In this document: positions 58,104 through 64,000 of the stretch, in pieces
How positions within the stretch are numbered: position 1 is the stretch's first letter
How the letters are laid out: every line of letters begins with the position of its first letter
Assembly (NCBI GenBank): GCA_028551475.1
Contig: CM052361.1
Span: 22,457,491-22,521,490 of the forward strand
DNA length: 64,000 bases
Direction of reading: 5' to 3'
Origin: Casuarina equisetifolia
Lineage: Eukaryota; Streptophyta; Magnoliopsida; Fagales; Casuarinaceae
Position numbers and translations under genes: made by a program
The notes under the pieces: generated by a model
Seen by the model: the letters and a program-made list of their open reading frames with translations, nothing else
What the model was told of the DNA's origin: nothing
The model's database searches: none

Positions 58104-60122
58104 TCAACGACCACTTATCAGGATTGAGTCAGTGGTAGACATGGAAGCATGAGAAGCCTGGGTAAAAGGAAGGGAAGAAAACACAGTAGATGAAAGGTTA
58201 CTGGTAAATGCGCCAGAAGAAGTACTGTCATATTCTAATTCCGGCAGATCAGCATCCCGATTCAAAAACTGCATCACTTGTCTCATGCTAGGCCTAGCTG
58301 CTGGCGTTGCTATAGAGCAAAGCAGGCCTAGTTTCAAAACCAAAACCATTTCCTCCAACACATAATTACCTTCCAATCTAGGATCACAAGCATCGAGTAA
58401 AGCTCCTCTTCTCCAGCACTCACCGACCCAATCAACCAAAATTGCCCGTTCAGGCGGTCCCTGTACGTCTATAGGCCTCCTTCCACAAGCTACCTCCAGC
58501 ATGAAAGCCGCAAAAGCAAACACATCACTGGAAGTGGTTGCTCTTCCCGTTCTGGTAAGCTCCGGAGCCAGATAACCCAAAGTCCCAACCACATTGGTCG
58601 TTTGGGGATTGGTTCCATGGTTGCTTAGTTTCGCAAGGCCAAAATCTCCTAGCCTTGCATTGAATTCAGCATCCAAGAGAACATTGCTTGCTTTTACATC
58701 TCTGTGTACAACAACCTGTTCCCACTCTTCGTGGAGGTAAAAGAGACCCGATGCTATTCCTTTGATAGCTCCAAATCGTTGAACCCAGTTAAGGGTTGAG
58801 TTTTCGTCGCCATACAGGAAGTTGTCAAGGCTTCCGTTGGGCATATAATCATATACCAACAGTAGTTGTCCCTTTCGCCGGCAATAGCCCAGAAGCTGCA
58901 CCAAGTTTCTATGCCTCAGTCTTCCCATGCTCACGATCTCAGCCACAAATTCCTTTATCCCTTGCTTGGAATCATGGGATATCCTCTTGACTGCGATTTG
59001 TGCATTAGACGAAGGAAGTATCCCTCTGTATACCTTTCCAAAACCTCCTTCTCCAATAACCTCTGTGTCTCTAAAACCTTTGGTTGCTTTGTGGAGTTGC
59101 TTATATCTGAACCTGTGAGGACCGTACTCCTCTTCCCAATCTTCTCGTATTTCTTCATATTTCTTCCTCCTTAAAAAGTAAGCAACTCCAATGATCACTA
59201 TCAGAACAACTGCTACTACTACGATAACACTGATCATTACCAATCCCGGTTCGTCTTTTGCTTTTGTGTCACGGGGAACTGGAGGTAAGCTTGAGACATC
59301 AAGGTCTTTTGCAGGTCCACTTGTATTAAAGCTCCATCCCAGAATGTAATGGTTACTTGCAACTGTACCTGTGGATGAAGAGAACCCAACATACATAGAT
59401 TCAAACAGAGTTTGAGACAGATCAATGGGTGTTGACAATAGAGGCCGGCACGGTTTTGGGATTGTGGTTGGAGCTAGTGTTACATTCATTAACTTTTCTG
59501 CTTCATCGTAGTCTATCCAAACATGCGTTGGATTCCCACTGATGAGCTTGAAGCTTATATTCTTCCCTTCTTCATCCGAAAAATACATCGCAGGAGCTGA
59601 TTCGTTTGATTTGAGGCCGTTTACGTCGACTCCCACATGATTATCTTGAATATCAACAAACTCAGGGTCCAGAATAGTATCAAGCTCGATGGCCACGACG
59701 TGGTTAGTCGGAAGGCCGTTGTTTGAATCGTTGAAGATCCCCAGATACCGATTTGCTTGAGCATCGGTGAAGTCCGTGGAGGGACTGATGGTGAAGGCAA
59801 TACCGTGAGCACCGATATCTTTGTACTGTGGAACGATGGCAAACACAAAGTTTGTAGAGAACGAGAAAGATGAAGTTAAACTCGATGAAGAACCGTTGAA
59901 TCTTATTGGAAACTGATAGAAAGCACGACCAATTTGCTGGCTTGAAATGTTGGTGAGCTGCAACAGACCACTGCTATGGATTTTCGCCGTTCCTTGAAGA
60001 TCAAGACTTGCTTGATTGAAACCATTGTAGATGAATTGGTGTTCATCTTGAGCAAGAGCCATGGCAATTCTAGAGGCGTAGAGAACAAACAGTAGTTCAA
60101 GCAGTCTAAGAACTTTAGCCAT
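58104..60122 (-). CDS. L-type lectin receptor kinase, clade IV-like (LecRK-1)
   Basis: Single-exon plasma-membrane receptor kinase, 672 aa. Signal peptide 1-24, legume-lectin ectodomain about 26-275 (IYNGF start, ELDTILDPEFVDIQDNHVGVDVN with the sugar/metal-site pattern), one membrane span 294-317 and a Ser/Thr kinase about 353-625. Kinase motifs are GEGGFGKVYRG (358-368), Lys379, HRDVKASN (473-480, an RD kinase), DFG (493-495) and the APE-equivalent APELTRTG. Such proteins sense extracellular ligands in immunity or stress. I chose the ATG at 60122 because the signal then aligns with that of LecRK-2; an ATG 19 codons upstream (60179) is also open. Subdomain IX reads FAFAAFMLE where most relatives have FAFGAF. 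It forms a tandem pair with LecRK-2. Confidence 0.95.
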   Translation of the reverse strand: MAKVLRLLELLFVLYASRIAMALAQDEHQFIYNGFNQASLDLQGTAKIHSSGLLQLTNISSQQIGRAFYQFPIRFNGSSSSLTSSFSFSTNFVFAIVPQYKDIGAHGIAFTISPSTDFTDAQANRYLGIFNDSNNGLPTNHVVAIELDTILDPEFVDIQDNHVGVDVNGLKSNESAPAMYFSDEEGKNISFKLISGNPTHVWIDYDEAEKLMNVTLAPTTIPKPCRPLLSTPIDLSQTLFESMYVGFSSSTGTVASNHYILGWSFNTSGPAKDLDVSSLPPVPRDTKAKDEPGLVMISVIVVVAVVLIVIIGVAYFLRRKKYEEIREDWEEEYGPHRFRYKQLHKATKGFRDTEVIGEGGFGKVYRGILPSSNAQIAVKRISHDSKQGIKEFVAEIVSMGRLRHRNLVQLLGYCRRKGQLLLVYDYMPNGSLDNFLYGDENSTLNWVQRFGAIKGIASGLFYLHEEWEQVVVHRDVKASNVLLDAEFNARLGDFGLAKLSNHGTNPQTTNVVGTLGYLAPELTRTGRATTSSDVFAFAAFMLEVACGRRPIDVQGPPERAILVDWVGECWRRGALLDACDPRLEGNYVLEEMVLVLKLGLLCSIATPAARPSMRQVMQFLNRDADLPELEYDSTSSGAFTSNLSSTVFSSLPFTQASHASMSTTDSILISGR

Positions 60123-61677
60123 GGGAAGAAGACACAAAAGCTTCCTGTTCTGGAAACAGGAGGCTTTATTTTGCTTCAATGCCTAAAACTTCTACAGAAA
60201 TGAGTTGTTCTTCTCTGCCAATATGTCATGGTAAACGTCAGGATCTTTATCTCCATTGTCGTGCCACCAAACAAAGACCTCAGAGACGATTTGACACCGC
60301 CAATGCAACTTGATTGTCCTTGCGACTTATCGATAGGACGACAAATAAATTGTACGGCAACATTTATAGCATTATTAAATTGATTTTTGAGATATTAATA
60401 ATAATCTAAATTTATTAGCATGAGCCTTAGGTGTGGTTGGCAAGGTAGGGAGGATGTGTGTCGGAAATCTTGCAAAGCAAGAGAGACGACTTTCATTGAT
60501 GACTTGCTATCCCCTACAAAATGAGACAACTTTTCACTTGTTTTGTTTTTCCCTTACTTGGTGAATGGAGGTTCTTTGCTTTATTCATTTTATTATTCTT
60601 AATAAGTACTTAAAATTTGAATTTTATAGTTTTCCAAGAATTAAGGGTCAGTCAATAATTAACTTTTGTACTAATATGATAGCGAAACTTGTTTGATTTT
60701 TCTTAAATTGACATCTTCAAAATAATGATAATTTTTCTGACAAATGAGTAATTTCTGAAAAAGAATTTTGCGTTACCACAACTAGTCTTTTAGAAGGGAG
60801 ACCATTAGAGTTTTCATTGTTAAGCATTAATATACAATGGGCCGCGTCGCCGCTACATTCCTGTAGCTTGATGTAACAGATTAGTTGAATTGAATCAAAC
60901 TCAGAGGACGACAAGCTTGAAGCTTGACGAAATAGAAAAGATCAGCCGAAGATGATAAGATTTTCAAATCATATTAATTTTCGTTGTTCTTTGAACGTGG
61001 TGACCTTCTTATGTGTAAACGGGATCATGAATCATTGGCGGCATAGCTGATTGTCAATGTGGGGAAGCGATTGAAACTTAACTTGTGGTCTGCAAATAAG
61101 ATTTTACAGAGAACGATCTAGTTTCTCTAATGAACTTTCAACCCACGTGCTAAGGAAAAAGATGTTCTTTGACGCTGATATCATGCAGAAAATCCACACG
61201 CAAATGGTTGAAATAAGATGCAGAAGACTATGATAAACCTTTCTTGGTTGAATTATCTTCACCTATTTGCAAAATCGTGTGAACTATAAATGCCTTTTAG
61301 CAGAGCACTTGAATGTTCAGAACTAGGAGAACATGGAGAGACTTCAATGGGAAAACGATTAGTTGAACGAGGATATCATCAAGATAGGAACCGTCCATGT
61401 TGGCTTTTAGGTGGTTGATTATGTTGTCGTATAATAGGATGAAAATATAACATCTGAAAGGCCACTTAATCTGGCTTCTGCAGACACTGCTTACAATGAT
61501 CTGTAAAGTTATCAACAACTGAATTGAATTCGTTCTGCCATGTAAAGCTTAAGCAGACTACAACCAAATACATTTAGAATCCTAAATAGTCACAGAAATT
61601 CTGTTCTGTGTCACTGGTTGTTTTGTGCACAAGCATAGATCCATGATCTTGTCTTCCCAAAGCATGAGACAGCCACT
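60123..61677. other. Spacer between the two lectin receptor kinases
   Basis: Promoter side of LecRK-1 and 3' side of LecRK-2. No gene, no array and no clear repeat are seen. Confidence 0.5.
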
Positions 61678-63684
61678 TCAGCGGCCGGTTTTGATTATTG
61701 AATCAGATACAGATATGGAAAAAGTGGACGCCTGGGAAGAAGGAAATGATCTGGAATCAGAAGATGGATTACTTGCCGATGTACCAAAAGAAGTACTGTC
61801 ATGTTCTAGTTCCAGCAGAATAGCGTCTTGATTCAAAAAGTGCATCACCTGCCTCATGCTAGGCCTAGCTGCAGGCGTTGCATGTGAGCAAAGCAGGCCT
61901 ACTTTCAAAACCAATTCCATCTCCTCCGCCACAAAATTGCCTTCCAATCTAGGATCACAAGCATCGAGTATAGCTCCTTTTCTCCCGCACTCACCGACCC
62001 AATTAACCAGAAGTGTCTTCTCAGGCGGTTCCCGTCGCTCCATAGGCCTCCTTCCACAAGCCACCTCGAGCATGAAAGCCCCAAAGGCATATACATCAGT
62101 GGAAGTGGTTGCTATTCCTGTTGTAGCAAGCTCCGGGGCCAAATAACCCACAGTGCCAACTATATGAGTGGTTTGGGGATTGGAATCGTGGTCATATAAT
62201 TTTGCAAGTCCAAAATCTCCTAGCCTTGCATTGAATTCAGCATCTAGTAGAACATTACTTGCTTTTACATCTCTGTGTAGGACAACCTGTTCCCATTCTT
62301 CATGGAGGTAAAGAAGGCCACATGCTACTCCTTTGATAATTCGAAATCGTTGGAACCAGTTCAGGTCAAGTTTTTCATCGTTATACAAGAACTTGTCAAG
62401 GCTTCCGTTTGGCATATAATCATAGACCAACAAGAATTCTCCCTTTCGCCGGCAATAGCCCCGGAGCTGCACCAAGTTCCTGTGCCTAAGTCTTCCCATG
62501 CTAACGATCTCAGCCACAAACTCCTTCATCCCTTGCTGGGAATCGTGGGAAATTCTCTTGACTGCAATTTGTTCACCAGACGAAGGAATTATTCCTCTAT
62601 ATACTTTTCCAAAACCTCCTGCTCCAAGAATCTCCGTTTCATTGAAGCCTCTGGTTGCTTTATGAAGATCCTTATAACCGAACCTGTGAGGACCGTAATC
62701 CACCTCCCATTCTTCACGAATTTCTCCGTATTTCTTCTTCCTTAACATGTATGCCACTCCAGTGATCGTTATCAGCAAAACTGCTGCTGCTATGAGAAGA
62801 ATCGTCATCAATACTCTTGATTTCCCTTTCCCATTGCTTTCTTGGGGAACTGGAGGTAAGCTTGAAATATCAAGGCTTTTTGACGGCCCACTTCTATTAA
62901 AGCTCCATCCTAGAATGTAGTGGTCACTTGCAAGCGTACCTGTGGCTGAAGAGAAACCAACATACATAGATTCCGAGAAAATCGGAGACAGATCAATAAG
63001 TTTTGATAACAGAGGCCGCTTCGGTTTTGGGAGTGGGGTTGGGGCAAGTGTCACATTTAGTAACTTTTTTGCTTCATCGTAGTCTATCCAAAGATGCATT
63101 GGATTCCCACTGATCAGCTCCAAGCTTATATTCTTCCCTTCATCCAAAAAATACATCGCAGGAGCTGATTCAACTGATTGGAGGACGTTCACATCGATTC
63201 CCACATGATTCTCGTTCTGATCTTCAAATTCAGGGTCCCGAACAGTATCAAGCTCAATGGCAAAGATGTTGTGCCCAGTAAGGTTTCTATTTGAATTATT
63301 GAAGAGCCCCAGATATTCATTTGCTAAAGCATGGGTGAAGTCCCTTGAGGAACCGATGGTGAAGGCGATGCCGTGACCACCAAGATTTTCTTCAGGAACA
63401 ATGGCAAACACAAAGTTAGTGGAAAATGAAAGAGATGGAGATGAACTGGATGAAGTTGTGTTAAATGTTATTGGAAATGGATAGAAAGCTCGGCCAATTT
63501 GCTGCTCTGAAATGTTGGTTAGCTGCAATAGACCATTGCTGTGTATTTCTGCGATTCCCTCAAGGGTAAGATTGACTTGGTGGAAGCCATTGTAGATAAA
63601 GCTTTCATTTTGAGCAGGGGCCAGGGTGATTGTGGAGAGGTAGAGGAAGATCAGAAAATGAAGGGATCTAAGAACTCCAACCAT
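61678..63684 (-). CDS. L-type lectin receptor kinase, clade IV-like (LecRK-2)
   Basis: Single-exon, 668 aa, same order as LecRK-1. Signal peptide about 1-24, legume lectin domain (FIYNGF start, ELDTVRDPEFEDQNENHVGIDVN), a membrane span close to residues 291-313 (VLMTILLIAAAVLLITITGV), and a kinase domain with GAGGFGKVYRG, AVKRISHD, LHRDVKASN and LGDFGLAKL. Subdomain IX has the normal FGAFMLEVACGRR. The two proteins are alike along their whole length, so they arose by tandem duplication. The ectodomain differs from LecRK-1 most around the loop after YLGLFNN and in the tail after the kinase. Start is the only good ATG, followed directly by the hydrophobic signal. Likely role: cell-surface sensing; ligand unknown. 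Confidence 0.95.
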   Translation of the reverse strand: MVGVLRSLHFLIFLYLSTITLAPAQNESFIYNGFHQVNLTLEGIAEIHSNGLLQLTNISEQQIGRAFYPFPITFNTTSSSSSPSLSFSTNFVFAIVPEENLGGHGIAFTIGSSRDFTHALANEYLGLFNNSNRNLTGHNIFAIELDTVRDPEFEDQNENHVGIDVNVLQSVESAPAMYFLDEGKNISLELISGNPMHLWIDYDEAKKLLNVTLAPTPLPKPKRPLLSKLIDLSPIFSESMYVGFSSATGTLASDHYILGWSFNRSGPSKSLDISSLPPVPQESNGKGKSRVLMTILLIAAAVLLITITGVAYMLRKKKYGEIREEWEVDYGPHRFGYKDLHKATRGFNETEILGAGGFGKVYRGIIPSSGEQIAVKRISHDSQQGMKEFVAEIVSMGRLRHRNLVQLRGYCRRKGEFLLVYDYMPNGSLDKFLYNDEKLDLNWFQRFRIIKGVACGLLYLHEEWEQVVLHRDVKASNVLLDAEFNARLGDFGLAKLYDHDSNPQTTHIVGTVGYLAPELATTGIATTSTDVYAFGAFMLEVACGRRPMERREPPEKTLLVNWVGECGRKGAILDACDPRLEGNFVAEEMELVLKVGLLCSHATPAARPSMRQVMHFLNQDAILLELEHDSTSFGTSASNPSSDSRSFPSSQASTFSISVSDSIIKTGR

Positions 63685-64000
63685 TGGGAATAGAGGAACA
63701 GAGCTTTCTTTGGTTGTGCAGCTGGCTTTTGTTTGTTTAAAGTCTCAAAATTTTCTGCCAGGAATTTTGCTTGGACATTTGTATAATAATACCCTCAAAA
63801 CTGTATCAAGAAAAATAAAAAATGGTTTAATCTAGTTGTTGAAAATTATGAAGCATCCATCGAGTTGTTGCTTTGATCATAGACCATTGCGAGATTTTTT
63901 CAAGGACCTAGGATGGTCTGAATCCTCCCTTGGTTCTTTCTGAGTAAAGTCTTGGTCATCTTTCGATGGCTGGACAGAAATTGAAGGAAACTTAGGATAG
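63685..64000. other. Upstream region of LecRK-2
   Basis: Leader and promoter of LecRK-2; nothing else is recognised to the window end. Confidence 0.5.

Overview
This window is nuclear DNA of a flowering plant, most likely a eudicot. It is AT-rich, its genes have many short exons with GT-AG introns, and it carries plant-only families: L-type lectin receptor kinases, QALGGH zinc fingers, pTAC16 and tropinone-reductase-like SDRs. Old LTR-retroelement debris lies between the genes. I cannot name the species from sequence alone; a woody rosid is a guess. All gene structures below were worked out by hand from splice signals, reading-frame closure and family resemblance. Every multi-exon model closes in frame except pTAC16, which is one base short.

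Layout. 1-~400: 3' end of a copia-type fossil. 1.2-18.3 kb: a tandem array, all on the minus strand, of four complete tropinone-reductase-like SDR genes (called TR1-TR4 here). Their four downstream exons have identical lengths (208, 217, 107 and 189 nt). The array also holds two gene relics (about 4.2 and 15.6 kb), a duplicated upstream block and a decayed Ty1/copia element (7.0-10.9 kb). TR4 differs from the rest: it has a plastid-type N-terminal extension and Gln in place of the catalytic Tyr. 21.3 kb: a single-finger C2H2 (SUPERMAN/TAC1 type) regulator with an EAR motif. 25.2-27.3 kb: a DUF604/GT31-like glycosyltransferase. 28.2-30.6 kb: pTAC16, a plastid nucleoid protein, with an apparent one-base frameshift and a GC-AG intron. 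32.8-37.9 kb: a PWI/RS-domain splicing coactivator (SRRM1/SRm160-like) with 13 exons. 38-44 kb: gene-free stretch with a 190-bp direct repeat pair and a Ty3/gypsy fossil. 45.0-50.1 kb: the large subunit of TFIIA (11 exons). 51.4 kb: a small intronless plant protein of unknown role. 53.5-56.9 kb: a plastid sugar/H+ symporter (D-xylose-proton symporter-like 3 type, 14 exons). 58.1-63.7 kb: a tandem pair of intronless L-type lectin receptor kinases.

There is no operon logic. The genes are independent housekeeping genes (TFIIA, SRRM1-like, pTAC16), a transporter, and two locally expanded families (SDRs and LecRKs) of the sort that vary between plant lineages. The SDR array, with its catalytic-Tyr-less plastid member, shared exon grid, relics and duplicated promoter block, is the most interesting part. 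I did not find a convincing wholly new system.
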